Part shown: positions 29,101 through 37,562 of the stretch, piece by piece
How the letters are laid out: each line of letters starts with the position of its first letter
How positions within the stretch are numbered: the stretch's first letter is position 1
Origin: Mycolicibacterium brisbanense
GTDB lineage: Bacteria; Actinomycetota; Actinomycetes; Mycobacteriales; Mycobacteriaceae
Assembly: GCF_001570425.1 (NCBI RefSeq)
Contig: NZ_BCSX01000021.1
Span: forward strand, 124,001 to 188,000
Direction of reading: 5' to 3'
Length of the DNA stretch: 64,000 bases
Notes under the pieces: model-generated
What the model saw: the letters and a program-made list of their open reading frames with translations, nothing else
What the model was told of the DNA's origin: nothing
The model's database searches: none
Translations under genes and position numbers: made by a program

Positions 29101-30148
29101 CGGCGGTGGGCAACCGCGCGTACAGCGGCAACACCTCGGTATTGCGCAGATCCTTCAAAGCCTCGGCAGTGTCCCGGATTTCACGCTCACCGGACAGGAA
29201 CACCAGCACGTCGCCAGGTGGTTCGGATTCCAGCTCGCGGACAGCGTCGACGATCGCCTCGGTAGGGTCTCTGATCTCCGTGCGCACGATCTCGTGATCG
29301 GGATCGTCCGGATCATCGTCGTCGTCGGACACCACCGGCACTTCCAGTGGCCGGTAGCGGATCTCGACGGGATAGGTCCGCCCCGACACCTCGACGATAG
29401 GGGCTCCGCCGCTACATCCATGTTCGGCTCCGCCGCTACATCCATGTTCGGCTCCGCCGAAGTGCCGCGAAAATCGCTCCGGCTCGATCGTCGCCGACGT
29501 GACGATCACCTTCAGATCGGGGCGCCGCGGCAGCTGCTCGCGCAGATACCCGAGCAGGAAGTCGATGTTGAGGCTGCGCTCGTGGGCCTCGTCGAGGATG
29601 AGCGTGTCGTAGCGCAGCAGGCGCCGGTCGCGTTGGATCTCGGCGAGCAGGATGCCGTCGGTCATCAATTTGACCAAGGTCGAATCACTGGCCTGGTCGG
29701 TGAACCGCACGGTGTATCCGACCGCCTCACCCAGCGGCGTACCGAGTTCGTCGGCGACGCGCTGGGCGACCGTCCGCGCCGCCAGGCGGCGCGGCTGGGT
29801 GTGACCGATGGTGCCGCGGATACCGCGGCCCAACTCCAGACAGATCTTGGGCAGCTGCGTGGTCTTGCCCGACCCCGTGGCGCCGGCGACGATCACCACC
29901 TGGTTCTCACTGATGGCCTTGGCGATCTCGTCGCGCCGCGAGGTGACCGGCAAATCCGGGTAGGTGATGGTCGGGACAGCTGCCTGCCGGGTGAGCACGA
30001 GAGCCTCGGCGGCGGCGAACTGTTCGACGAGGTTCGCGGGAACATCGCCGCCCCGGAGATTCTTCAACCGGCGGCCGAGCCGCGCGGCGTCACGGATGGT
30101 CAGGTCGTCGAGACGGGAACGCAGCTCGGCGACTGACGGTTGGGACAC
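26189..30148 (-). CDS. hrpA: HrpA-type DEAH-box ATP-dependent RNA helicase
   Basis: 1,319 residues, the full size of HrpA. Walker A GATGSGKT is at 89-96, DEAH at 186-189, VTSAT at 216-220; the second RecA domain (ATNVAETSLTVPGIRYVVD, QRAGRSGR), HA2, OB and the long C-terminal DUF3418 region follow. HrpA rescues stalled ribosomes in E. coli. The GTG at 30148 is chosen because TATCCT (30161-30156) ends 7 nt upstream; the open frame continues far into the divergent fadE gene and is rejected. Residues about 233-248 contain two copies of an 8-residue unit (AEHGCSGG) encoded by a 24-bp tandem repeat, an insertion between the helicase domains. Confidence 0.95.
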   Translation of the reverse strand: MSQPSVAELRSRLDDLTIRDAARLGRRLKNLRGGDVPANLVEQFAAAEALVLTRQAAVPTITYPDLPVTSRRDEIAKAISENQVVIVAGATGSGKTTQLPKICLELGRGIRGTIGHTQPRRLAARTVAQRVADELGTPLGEAVGYTVRFTDQASDSTLVKLMTDGILLAEIQRDRRLLRYDTLILDEAHERSLNIDFLLGYLREQLPRRPDLKVIVTSATIEPERFSRHFGGAEHGCSGGAEHGCSGGAPIVEVSGRTYPVEIRYRPLEVPVVSDDDDDPDDPDHEIVRTEIRDPTEAIVDAVRELESEPPGDVLVFLSGEREIRDTAEALKDLRNTEVLPLYARLPTADQQKVFQPSHTGRRIVLATNVAETSLTVPGIRYVVDPGTARISRYSRRTKVQRLPIEPISQASAAQRAGRSGRTAPGICIRLYSEEDFESRPRYTDPEILRTNLGAVILQMAALGLGDIEKFPFLDAPDQRSIRDGVQLLQELGAFDSVGALTDVGRRLARLPLDPRVGRMILQADTEGCVREVLVLAAALSIPDPRERPADKEEAARQKHARFADEHSDFISYLNLWNYLREQRNQLSGNAFRRMCREEFLHYLRVREWQDLVGQLRSIARDIGIRESDEPAEPAAIHAALTAGLLSHIGLREGEPQARTRGPNWAQYAGARNSKFVLAPGSVLTKKPPRWIVVADLVETSQLFGRIAARAEPEAIERVAGHLVHRSYSEPHWEARRGEVMAFERVTLYGLPLVPRRKVGYSSIEPDLARELFIRHALVEGDWQTRHHFFRDNARLRAELEEIEERARRRDLLVGDDDIYALYDARIPADIVSARHFDAWWKKQRHRTPDLLTFTRDDLLRSEDGADNPDTWQAGDLRLPLTYRFEPGAADDGVTVHVPVGVLARLGGDGFAWQVPALREELVTALIKSLPKDLRRNFVPAPDTARAILGDIDASAASLLDEVQRELRRRSGILVPIDAFDLSKVPDHLRMTFAVETADGKEVARGKDIDALREQLAVPVAQAVADAVGGNLERTGLRAWPEDLDELPRTVETASAGHTVRGYPAFVDTGKAVDIRVYATQAEQAAAMGPGLRRLLRLTVPSPVKAIERGLNPRVRLALNANPDGTLAALLEDCADAAADVLLKRAVWTRAEFTALAQQAAKELGPTTTAVVNRVQSVLTAAHEVQVALPDKPTPQQADAVADIRAQLDRLLPKGFVTAAGAARLADLARYVTAIARRLDRLPQGIAADRERMARVHAVEDAYDDVIQALSAARAADPKVAEIAWQIEEFRVSLWAQQLGTPRPVSEQRIYKAINAIQN
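29402..29459 (-). repeat. 24-bp tandem repeat, 2.4 copies, inside hrpA
   Basis: Two identical 24-bp units (29402-29425 and 29426-29449) plus 10 bp of a third. The period is a multiple of three, so it adds eight residues per copy without shifting frame. It is a candidate variable-number locus. Confidence 0.95.
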
Positions 30149-30189
30149 TCGACCAAGGATAGGTGTATACCCAAGTGTGATATAGGTCA

Positions 30190-30195
30190 TAGCGT
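30190..30195 (+). promoter_or_regulatory. Possible -10 element TAGCGT for the FadE5-like gene
   Basis: Same hexamer as used before several leaderless genes here, but 92 bp before the GTG at 30287. It would give a leader containing the inverted repeats at 30206-30247. No strong -35 was recognised. Confidence 0.3.
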
Positions 30196-30226
30196 CTGCT
30201 GAGCTGGCAACCTCCGGTTCCGTAGC

Positions 30227-30247
30227 CGTAGGTTGCCGCAACCTACG
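30227..30247. promoter_or_regulatory. 21-bp palindrome upstream of the FadE5-like gene
   Basis: CGTAGGTTG and CAACCTACG are perfect 9-bp arms around CCG. A third copy of the half-site (GGCAACCT, 30206-30213) lies just upstream and also pairs with 30230-30237. This looks like a TetR-family lipid regulator operator with an extra half-site. Confidence 0.65.
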
Positions 30248-30286
30248 CTTGCGTACCCGAACCGGCGTCGGCGACGCTTGCCGATC

Positions 30287-32116
30287 GTGGGTCATTACAT
30301 CGCCAACGTCCGCGACATCGAGTTCAACCTGTTCGAGGTGCTTTCGCTCGGGGAGATCTTCGATTCGGGCGCCTACGGAGATCTCGACAGCGACACCGTG
30401 CGCACCATGCTCGACGAAGTCGCGCGGCTGGCCGAAGGCGCGGTCGCGGAATCCTTCGCCGAAGCCGACCGCAACCCGCCGGAATTCGACCCGTCCACCC
30501 ACGAGATCTCGGTGCCCGGACCGCTCGCCAAGACGGTGCAGGCGGTCAAGGATGCCGAATGGTGGCGCATCGGCCTCGCCGAGAACGCCGGCGGTGTCCC
30601 CGCACCCGCGGCACTGGTTTGGGCCGTGCAGGAAATGATCATGTGCGCCAACCCCTCTGCCATGTTCTTCTACGGCCTGGGACCGGCGATGGCCCACACC
30701 CTGGCCGAGGTCGGCACCGAGGAACAGCAACGCTGGGCGCGCATGAGCATGGACCGCGGTTGGGCCGGCACCATGGTGCTCACCGAACCGGACGCCGGCT
30801 CGGACGTGGGCGCGGGCCGGACCAAGGCGATCGCCCAGCCCGACGGCACGTGGCACATCGAAGGCGTGAAGCGGTTCATCTCCGGAGGCGATGTCGGCGA
30901 CACCGCGGAGAACGTCTTCCATCTCGTCCTGGCCCGCCCGGAGGGCGCGGGGCCGGGCACCAAGGGTTTGAGCCTGTTCTATGTGCCGAAGTATCTGTTC
31001 GACCCGGAGACCCTGGAACTGGGCGCGCGCAACGGCGTGTACGTCACGGGCGTCGAACACAAGATGGGCATCAAGTCTTCTCCCACATGTGAACTCACCT
31101 TCGGCACCGGCGACGTGCCTGCGGTCGGGTACCTCGTCGGCGATGTCCACAACGGCATCGCGCAGATGTTCCGCGTCATCGAGAACGCCCGCATGACGGT
31201 CGGGGTGAAGTCGGCGGGCACGCTGTCGACGGGTTATCTCAACGCGCTGGCCTACGCACGGGAACGCCTGCAGGGTTCGGACATGCTCGCGATGGCGGAC
31301 AAGACCGCGCCCCGCGTGGCCATCATCGAGCACCCCGACGTGCGGCGCAGCCTACTGACCCAGAAGGCCTATGCCGAGGGTCTGCGGGCCGTGTACCTGT
31401 ACACCGCTGCGCATCAGAATTCCGATGTGGCACTGCATGTTTCGGGTGCCGACGCGGAGCTGGCGCATCGCGTCAACGATCTGCTGCTGCCGATCGTGAA
31501 GGGGGTCGGCTCCGAACGCGCCTACGAGGTGCTCACCGAATCCCTGCAGACTCTCGGCGGTTCGGGCTTCCTGCAGGACTATCCGATCGAGCAGTACATC
31601 CGCGACGCGAAGATCGACTCGCTCTACGAGGGCACCACGGCCATCCAGGCACTCGACTTCTTCTTCCGCAAGATCGTGCGCGATCAGGGCAGCGCCCTGG
31701 CCCACGTCGCCGCGCAGATCTCGGCCACGATCAAGGCTGAAACCACCGAACTGCAACCCGAAATCGCCCGGCTCGCCACCGCGCTCACCGACGTTCAGGC
31801 CATGGCCGCCACCCTGACCGGCTATCTGATGTCCGCGCAGGAGCAGCCCGAGCAGCTGTACAAGGTCGGGCTGGGTTCCGTGCGGTTCCTGCTCGCCGTC
31901 GGCGATCTGCTGATCGGATGGCGGCTGCTGCACAGCGCGCAGATCGCTGCGGCGGCGCTGACGACGGCCGGCGAACGCGACCGGCCGTTCTATGAGGGCA
32001 AGATCGCGGCCGCAAAGTTCTTCGCGCACAACATGTTGCCGCTGCTTACGGCGGTCCGCGAGGTCATCGACTCGATCGACGGCGACGTCATGGAGCTGGA
32101 CAACGCGGCATTCTGA
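30287..32116 (+). CDS. FadE5-like acyl-CoA dehydrogenase
   Basis: 609 residues, the longer FadE5-type class. It starts [19 protein letters not shown], as remembered mycobacterial FadE5 starts MSHYKSNVRD. FAD/acyl-CoA signatures are [28 protein letters not shown] and the catalytic-loop region [20 protein letters not shown], followed by the extra C-terminal helical domain. It should perform the first step of beta-oxidation on broad chain lengths. The neighbours differ from the classical fadE5 locus, so this is probably a paralogue. The GTG at 30287 is set by homology; no Shine-Dalgarno or adjacent -10 is obvious. Palindromes upstream suggest a dedicated repressor. Confidence 0.92.
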   Translation: MGHYIANVRDIEFNLFEVLSLGEIFDSGAYGDLDSDTVRTMLDEVARLAEGAVAESFAEADRNPPEFDPSTHEISVPGPLAKTVQAVKDAEWWRIGLAENAGGVPAPAALVWAVQEMIMCANPSAMFFYGLGPAMAHTLAEVGTEEQQRWARMSMDRGWAGTMVLTEPDAGSDVGAGRTKAIAQPDGTWHIEGVKRFISGGDVGDTAENVFHLVLARPEGAGPGTKGLSLFYVPKYLFDPETLELGARNGVYVTGVEHKMGIKSSPTCELTFGTGDVPAVGYLVGDVHNGIAQMFRVIENARMTVGVKSAGTLSTGYLNALAYARERLQGSDMLAMADKTAPRVAIIEHPDVRRSLLTQKAYAEGLRAVYLYTAAHQNSDVALHVSGADAELAHRVNDLLLPIVKGVGSERAYEVLTESLQTLGGSGFLQDYPIEQYIRDAKIDSLYEGTTAIQALDFFFRKIVRDQGSALAHVAAQISATIKAETTELQPEIARLATALTDVQAMAATLTGYLMSAQEQPEQLYKVGLGSVRFLLAVGDLLIGWRLLHSAQIAAAALTTAGERDRPFYEGKIAAAKFFAHNMLPLLTAVREVIDSIDGDVMELDNAAF

Positions 32117-32139
32117 GCGCGCTGCGCGAAGATGGGTCC

Positions 32140-32877
32140 ATGGCCGACTACGTGATCCCTCCGCCACGTCAGGCGTCGCTTCCGGTGAGCACCGGGCCCG
32201 CACGGTTTCCGATTCGGCGGGTGTTCTGCGTCGGTCGCAACTACGCCGCCCATGCCCGCGAGATGGGCAAGGATCCGGACCGTGAGCCGCCGTTCTTCTT
32301 CATGAAGCCGGCCGACGCCGTCATCGATGCCGCAGGCACCATCGCGTACCCGTCGTTGACGTCGGCGCTGCACCACGAGGTCGAGTTGGTGGTGGCGTTG
32401 GGATCGGGCGGGCGTGACGTCGCCGCAGCCGACGCGTTGAACCTCGTGTGGGGCTACGGCGTCGGCGTCGACCTGACCCGCCGTGATCTGCAGGACGAGG
32501 CCAAGCGGCTCAGCCGGCCGTGGGACTGGTCCAAGGGCTTCGACGCGTCGGCTCCGTGCACCCCGATCCATCCGGTGGCCGAAGTCGGCCATCCGGACGC
32601 CGGCGAGATCTGGCTGCGGGTCAACGGGGATCTCAAACAGCGTGGTGATCTCACAGAGTTGATCTGGTCGGTGCCGGAGGTCATCAGCGCGATATCGACG
32701 GCGGTGGAGCTCGCGGCCGGTGATCTGATCTTCAGCGGCACACCGGCCGGAGTCGGCCCCATGCAGCCCGGTGATGTGGTGTCCGGCGGAGTTTCCGGCG
32801 TCGCGGAATTCACGTTCACTGTCGGCCCGCCGGTGGGCACCGCCCCAGTTCCCGATCGTGATGGGGGCGGGAAATAG
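32140..32877 (+). CDS. FAA-family hydrolase, fumarylpyruvate-hydrolase-like
   Basis: 245 residues of the short FAH class. RRVFCVGRNYAAHAREMG is the N-terminal signature; metal and active-site region PPFFFMKPADAV, HHEVELVVALG, WGYGVGVDLTRRDLQ and the end GDLIFSGTPAGVGPMQPGDVV match fumarylpyruvate/acylpyruvate hydrolases. It would split a beta-diketo acid to pyruvate plus acid, as in gentisate breakdown, though no ring-opening gene is nearby. It follows the FadE5-like gene after 23 bp and may share its transcript. Confidence 0.9.
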   Translation: MADYVIPPPRQASLPVSTGPARFPIRRVFCVGRNYAAHAREMGKDPDREPPFFFMKPADAVIDAAGTIAYPSLTSALHHEVELVVALGSGGRDVAAADALNLVWGYGVGVDLTRRDLQDEAKRLSRPWDWSKGFDASAPCTPIHPVAEVGHPDAGEIWLRVNGDLKQRGDLTELIWSVPEVISAISTAVELAAGDLIFSGTPAGVGPMQPGDVVSGGVSGVAEFTFTVGPPVGTAPVPDRDGGGK

Positions 32878-32885
32878 CATGAGGC

Positions 32886-33608
32886 GTGGCATCGAAAGCA
32901 CTGATCGTCCGCAACGACCCGGCCGAACCCGGGACGACGCTGGGTGAGGCGTTCGCCGAGAACGGGTTCGACGTCGAGACCTTCGCCGTGGTTCCTCGGG
33001 AACACCTGGAGAACCCGGCCATCGAGGTGGTCTTCCCCGACCTGACCCACTACGACGTGGTGGTCACCATGGGTGGGCGCTGGGGGGTGTACGACGACGC
33101 CCTGCGCGGCACCTGGGTCGGCGCTCAGATGGCCGCTTTGCGGGAAGCTGCAGACGCCGGTGTGGGTCTGCTGGGGGTGTGCTTCGGCGGTCAGCTGCTC
33201 GCGCAGACCTTCGGCGGGTCCGTCGGCAAAACCACCGCACCCGAGGTCGGCTGGTACGACATCAGCACCGACGATCCGGAACTTGTCCCGCCCGGCCCAT
33301 GGTTCCAGTGGCATTTCGATCGCTGGACCACGCCGCCCGGCGCCGTCGAAATCGCCCGAAACGCCAATGCGCCACAGGCCTTCGTGCTGGGCCGCACGCT
33401 GGGTCTGCAGTTCCACCCCGAGCTGGAGCCCGAGCTGCTTGAAGTGTGGATGGATGAAGACGAGGGCGCAGCGGCAGCCGCCGCGGTCGGCCTGACCCAC
33501 GACGACTTACGTTCGCGGACAAAAGAACTCGCTGACGACTCGGCTGCGCGCATGCGCGCGTTGGTGCGCGGATTCCTGTCGCGAGTACTTCTCGCCGCGC
33601 CTCGTTAG
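32886..33608 (+). CDS. Class I glutamine amidotransferase-like protein
   Basis: 240 residues. The catalytic triad of class I GATases is visible: Cys99 in LLGVCFGGQ, His177 and Glu179 in LQFHPELE. There is no synthetase domain, so it resembles stand-alone GMP-synthase-like amidotransferases of unknown acceptor, such as gamma-glutamyl-conjugate hydrolases. The GTG at 32886 lies 8 bp after the FAA-hydrolase stop; TAGCAT 5 nt upstream could also provide an internal leaderless promoter. An operon of FadE5-like, FAA hydrolase and GATase is plausible. Confidence 0.87.
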   Translation: MASKALIVRNDPAEPGTTLGEAFAENGFDVETFAVVPREHLENPAIEVVFPDLTHYDVVVTMGGRWGVYDDALRGTWVGAQMAALREAADAGVGLLGVCFGGQLLAQTFGGSVGKTTAPEVGWYDISTDDPELVPPGPWFQWHFDRWTTPPGAVEIARNANAPQAFVLGRTLGLQFHPELEPELLEVWMDEDEGAAAAAAVGLTHDDLRSRTKELADDSAARMRALVRGFLSRVLLAAPR

Positions 33609-33728
33609 GGTTCGGCGGAAGCCGAGATCAGCCGTCTTGTCCGACTCTGCTCAGGCCTGGACCGGTGACGCCATGGTGCCGTGGGCCGCACGCCTCAACG
33701 GCGCCCGTGGCGCCACCGTGGGTGACGG

Positions 33729-35636
33729 CTATGGGCCGCGCACCGCTTTGCCGCTGGGGGTGTGGTTGTTGGGTGGGTGGTACCGGTCCGACGACTCTGG
33801 GGTGAATGCCGCTGTGTCCCAGAGGCATTCGACATTGGATGGGTCGAAGGTGTTGTCCCACTCTTCGGCCCAGTCGGGCCCTTGCTCCCAGGCCAGCACC
33901 TGGGCGAGGTCGGCTGTCAGGTCCCATTCGGGGTCGGGCTCCAGGTCCCATTCCGGTGTCCACTCGGGCGCGTGAGCCTCGTCCGGTTCCGGTTCGCGGT
34001 CCCAGTTCTGAGCTGCGGCAGCCGGCTCCGGGATTTCCGCGGGCGCGCAGCAGCCTGGCTGCGACTCGAGGCCTGACTTCGCTTCGGGTGGATGTTCTGC
34101 TTGGAGGTTCTGCTTGAGCTCGGGTTCAGGATCTTTTTGTGACTCGGGGTCCAGTTTGAACTCGTTGTGCGGCTCCGGATCCCGCCTGACCTTGGGGTGT
34201 GCTCGCTGTTCCCATTCCCATGTGAGGTCCTCGGCGGGTCTGGGCCCGTGCGCCGCACCCGGTGTCCCGTCGGGGTCGTCTTGTTCTGGTGGGGTGAGCA
34301 GAAGTTCGGGGCGGTGGTGGTAGTTGATCCGGTTTTGGCCGTGGTCAAGTCCGGGTGGGGGCTGCCATTCCACCTCACCGCGAAGATTGATGCTGGTGGT
34401 GTAGCCACCGTCGGTGTTCACGAGACGGTTGTCGGGGCCGCACGCCAGAGCCATCTCGTCGATGTTGGTGTTACCACCATCAGCCCAATCCGCCACCGCG
34501 TGATGCACCTGGGTGCCGTAGGCGCCGACGGTGCAGCACGGTTTAGTGCAGCCGCCATCGCGGGCGATCAGCATGATCCGCTGGGCCGGGCTGGCAACCC
34601 GGCGGGCCCGAAAGTAGTTCAAGGCGGCTCCGGTGGCCTCATCGAAGATCGCCAAGTGATGATTCGCGTGCCCGCCCAAGCGAATCACGTCGCTGATGGG
34701 CAGTTTGATGCCGCCGCCGCTCACCCCGATTCCTGCGCGGCGTTCGAGGTCTTGCAAGGTGGTGCGGATGATGATCGACACCGGCAACCCGTTGAGCTGA
34801 CCAAGATCCGTCATCAGCGCGATGCGTCCGATGACCAGTAGCGCATCGTGTTGGCGTTGAGCCAAGCTGCGGTGATCATTGTCGATCTGCTCCTGGGTGG
34901 GAGTTCCGCACGTGCACGGTTCGTCGTCATCCGGGTTGCACATGCCCGGCGCGGCGAACTTGGCGAACAGCACTTCCATCACGGCGGCGGCTTCAGGAGT
35001 GAGATTGGCGGTGAGTGCGGTCATCGCATCACGGCCCTGTTTGGACATGGTGACTCCGCGTTTGCGGGCGCGTTCGGTGTCGTCGGGTTCGGGGCCGTCC
35101 TGATCGAGCAGGAACAACCGCAACTCGGCGGTCTCTTTGAGTTCTTTGGGGCCGACCCCGACCGCGACGCGGACCAGGTCGGCTTCGAACTGCTCTCGGG
35201 TGGCCTGGTCGACGAAGGTGGGGAGCGCTTTGATCGCGTCGCGCAGCACCTTGACGTGGTCGGGATTGATCAGTCCGGCGCTCTGGGCGGCGGCCATCAC
35301 CGGAAGCACCGGCGGCAGCGGCTCCCCGGTCAGGGCGCGGCGTGGCCCCAACTCAGCGGCTTCCCCCAGCCGGCGGCCGGCTTCGGCACTCGACAGCCGC
35401 CACCGGATCCGCAGCACCTCGTTCCAGGATTTGGCGCCCAACTCCCGCGCTGTGGTGTCGGCCTGCAGCTGGGCCAACAGTCGATGCCACACCGAAGGCA
35501 GCTGACAGCTCAATGCCTCGTACTCGTCGAGCACCTCCATCAGTTCGGCGCGAGACAGCGAACCGAATTCACACTCAGCGAACGCGTCGAACGCGGCTCG
35601 CAACCCCGCCGCCGCTTGGACCGCATCCGCCTGCAT
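33729..35636 (-). CDS. DUF222/HNH endonuclease-domain protein with long Trp/Glu/Pro tail, SOS-type promoter
   Basis: 635 residues. DUF222 spans roughly residues 15-330, and the HNH module (GGCTKPCCTVGAYGTQVHHAV...IDEMALACGPDNR) ends near 446. The remaining ~189 residues are low complexity and acidic, with repeated EW, DPEP and PEW units and eight Trp in about sixty residues; the 463-residue paralogue at 7726-9117 lacks this. The ATG at 35636 is used because TATGTT ends 6 nt upstream, within a near-perfect SOS box. The open frame continues upstream but the extra sequence is antisense to the MTHFR-like gene. The role is presumed DNA cleavage after damage; the target is unknown. Confidence 0.92.
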   Translation of the reverse strand: MQADAVQAAAGLRAAFDAFAECEFGSLSRAELMEVLDEYEALSCQLPSVWHRLLAQLQADTTARELGAKSWNEVLRIRWRLSSAEAGRRLGEAAELGPRRALTGEPLPPVLPVMAAAQSAGLINPDHVKVLRDAIKALPTFVDQATREQFEADLVRVAVGVGPKELKETAELRLFLLDQDGPEPDDTERARKRGVTMSKQGRDAMTALTANLTPEAAAVMEVLFAKFAAPGMCNPDDDEPCTCGTPTQEQIDNDHRSLAQRQHDALLVIGRIALMTDLGQLNGLPVSIIIRTTLQDLERRAGIGVSGGGIKLPISDVIRLGGHANHHLAIFDEATGAALNYFRARRVASPAQRIMLIARDGGCTKPCCTVGAYGTQVHHAVADWADGGNTNIDEMALACGPDNRLVNTDGGYTTSINLRGEVEWQPPPGLDHGQNRINYHHRPELLLTPPEQDDPDGTPGAAHGPRPAEDLTWEWEQRAHPKVRRDPEPHNEFKLDPESQKDPEPELKQNLQAEHPPEAKSGLESQPGCCAPAEIPEPAAAAQNWDREPEPDEAHAPEWTPEWDLEPDPEWDLTADLAQVLAWEQGPDWAEEWDNTFDPSNVECLWDTAAFTPESSDRYHPPNNHTPSGKAVRGP

Positions 35637-35639
35637 GAT

Positions 35640-35655
35640 TCGAACATACATTCGA
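35640..35655 (-). promoter_or_regulatory. LexA (SOS) box, one mismatch, over the -10 of the second HNH gene
   Basis: TCGAAC-ATAC-ATTCGA differs from TCGAAC-N4-GTTCGA by one base. The -10 TATGTT (35648-35643) lies in the box and the leaderless ATG follows after 6 nt, the same geometry as at 9120-9135. Confidence 0.82.
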
Positions 35656-35707
35656 CCACCGACATGTACGGCCGCCCTGTTGGCATGAGGCAACAGGGCC
35701 GCGTGAG

Positions 35708-36607
35708 CTACTGGTTGACGCGGTCCGGCGACCAGTAGGCGAGCATCTCGGCGAACGTGGTGAACGCGGGCTTGGACACGCCGTAGGCCGCCTCGAAGTG
35801 GATGCTCAGCGGGAACCCGAGGTCGGCCACCCCGTCGATCACCCTCTTGTACAGGTCCAGCATCAGCTTGCGCTTGTCTTCCGGGTCGCGCTCGGCCAGC
35901 TGGCTGACGAATTCCTGTTCGGCGGCCACTGCCTGGTTGCCGGGATCCTGGATCAGCCAGTTGATCAGACCGACCTTGGTCTCCATCTTCGGCACGAAAC
36001 CGAACGACAACAGGATCTCGGGCCGGTGGTCGGTGGTCTTGGCGAACTCTTTGAGGAATCCGACGATGGTGTCGGAGTACAGCAACTGCGTCATGCCGTA
36101 CGTCGCGCCCCGCTCGCATTTGAAGTTGAACCGGCCCTGCTCGCCGTCACGGGTCGGGATCAGGATGGCGCCTCGGTTGGGGACGAGCTTCTCGTAGATC
36201 GACAGGGCATCGGTGGGCGCGACGCCCTCACCCTCGCCGTCCTTCATGGTCCGGGGTACACCGACGAACGCGATGCCGTCGAATCCGGCCCCGCTCAGAT
36301 CCGTCAGCCGCCGGCCCAGCGCCGCCTCGTCCAGGAACGACGTCACCTGGGTGCACAGACCACGCATCCCGGGCAGTTCGGGCCGCAGGATGTTCCAGTA
36401 GTCCAGGACATCCATCCGGGGCTTCATCTCGATCGGACGGTCGTCGTCCTCATCGATCATGCCCGGGATCATCACGTGGCCGATCCGGCCGTCGATACCC
36501 GTCTCGGCCGCCAGGGCGAGCACTTTCCGCGCTTCCTCTACGGGGTAGTGCACGCCGCGTTCAAGGTTCGGCGGGACGAGTTCCAGCGCGATGGTGTTCA
36601 GGGGCAC
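35708..36607 (-). CDS. Non-canonical methylenetetrahydrofolate reductase (Rv2172c type)
   Basis: 299 residues of a TIM-barrel MTHFR relative. LNTIALELVPPN at the N-terminus, GRIGHVMIPGMIDEDDDRPIEMKPRMDVLDYW and GMRGLCTQVT match the pattern I remember for mycobacterial Rv2172c, reported to reduce methylene-THF with NADH without a tightly bound FAD. It would supply methyl-THF for methionine synthesis. The GTG at 36607 is chosen: GGAG lies 7 nt upstream and the protein then begins VPLNTIALEL. The ATG at 36622 would add five residues. No methionine gene is adjacent. Assignment rests on remembered similarity. Confidence 0.8.
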   Translation of the reverse strand: MPLNTIALELVPPNLERGVHYPVEEARKVLALAAETGIDGRIGHVMIPGMIDEDDDRPIEMKPRMDVLDYWNILRPELPGMRGLCTQVTSFLDEAALGRRLTDLSGAGFDGIAFVGVPRTMKDGEGEGVAPTDALSIYEKLVPNRGAILIPTRDGEQGRFNFKCERGATYGMTQLLYSDTIVGFLKEFAKTTDHRPEILLSFGFVPKMETKVGLINWLIQDPGNQAVAAEQEFVSQLAERDPEDKRKLMLDLYKRVIDGVADLGFPLSIHFEAAYGVSKPAFTTFAEMLAYWSPDRVNQ

Positions 36608-36779
36608 GAACTTGCTCCACATCTCATTGCGTTCAGTCGCAGCATGCCGGGCAGCTCTGACCAGCAGCGGCCGATGACCTCCAGACTACGTATCGGCGCT
36701 GCCGCGGTGACGGGCCGGTCACCGCGGCACGTCTGAAAGTGACGGGGCACACGGTGCCCCGGCGTGATAGACCTCCTGC

Positions 36780-37541
36780 ATGGCTGAACGCGTGACCTTC
36801 CCCAGCTCGACGGGCCCGATGCTGGCGGGTGTTATCGATCTGCCCGACGGACCCATCCGCGGCTGGGGCGTGTTCTCGCATGGATTCACGCTCGGCAAAG
36901 ATTCGCCGGCCGCATCGCGAATCTGTAAGCAGCTCGCGAGCGACGGCATCGGCATGCTGCGCTACGACGCCCTGGGTCTCGGCGGGTCCGAGGGCGACTG
37001 GGGTGACGGCTCGTTCACGCACAAGGTGGACGACATCGTCGAGGCGTGCAAGTTCATGTCCGCGCGCGGCACCCCGGCCGAGATCCTCATCGGCCATTCG
37101 TTCGGCGGCGCTGCTGTGCTGGCCGCTGCCCGGCAGGCACCGGGAATCCGCGCGGTGGTGACCGTCGGCGCGCCGATCGATCCGGTCCATGTGGAGCACC
37201 AGTACGACGCCGTGCTGGAGTGCGTCTTCGCCGAAGGCAGCGCGCAATGGATGGTCGGCGGCAAGACACTGACGCTCAAACGGGCATTCGTCGAAGACGT
37301 CCGCGCCGCCCATCTGCACGACAAGATCAAAGCCCTCAAGCTGCCACTGCTGATCCTGCACTCGCCCACCGACAACACCGTCGGCATCAAGAACGCCAGC
37401 GACATCTTCCGCACCGCGCGGCACCCCCGCAGCTTCGTGTCGTTGGAGGGCTCGGAGCATCTGCTCACGGGTCCGGGCCAGGCCAAACGCGCGGGACGCA
37501 TCATCGGCGCCTGGGCCGACGCGTACCTCGGTGGCGCATAG
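36780..37541 (+). CDS. Alpha/beta hydrolase
   Basis: 253 residues of a single-domain alpha/beta hydrolase. The oxyanion region is FSHGFTLGKD, nucleophile Ser107 lies in IGHSFGGAAV, the acid is Asp in LHSPTDNTVG and the His in EGSEHLL. It resembles the hydrolase half of mycobacterial hydrolase-OsmC proteins, but the open frame ends without an OsmC domain. Its substrate is unknown. The ribH2 leader promoter begins 10 bp after its stop. Confidence 0.87.
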   Translation: MAERVTFPSSTGPMLAGVIDLPDGPIRGWGVFSHGFTLGKDSPAASRICKQLASDGIGMLRYDALGLGGSEGDWGDGSFTHKVDDIVEACKFMSARGTPAEILIGHSFGGAAVLAAARQAPGIRAVVTVGAPIDPVHVEHQYDAVLECVFAEGSAQWMVGGKTLTLKRAFVEDVRAAHLHDKIKALKLPLLILHSPTDNTVGIKNASDIFRTARHPRSFVSLEGSEHLLTGPGQAKRAGRIIGAWADAYLGGA

Positions 37542-37550
37542 CGGCTGAGG

Positions 37551-37556
37551 TAGCGT
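37551..37556 (+). promoter_or_regulatory. -10 element TAGCGT for a leaderless mini-ORF
   Basis: Ends 6 nt before the ATG at 37563 and gives a transcript that begins with the mini-ORF upstream of the lumazine synthase gene. Confidence 0.55.
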
Positions 37557-37562
37557 CTCGGC

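Noticed and set aside
29402..29459. CRISPR-like repeat
   Set aside because: Two direct units with no spacers, inside a coding frame.
30149..31333. N-terminal extension of hrpA giving a 1,714-residue protein
   Set aside because: The extension is the complement of the FadE5-like gene; a leaderless GTG at 30148 gives a normal HrpA length.
35637..36119. N-terminal extension of the second HNH gene
   Set aside because: Antisense to the MTHFR-like gene and upstream of the SOS promoter; the start at 35636 matches its paralogue.
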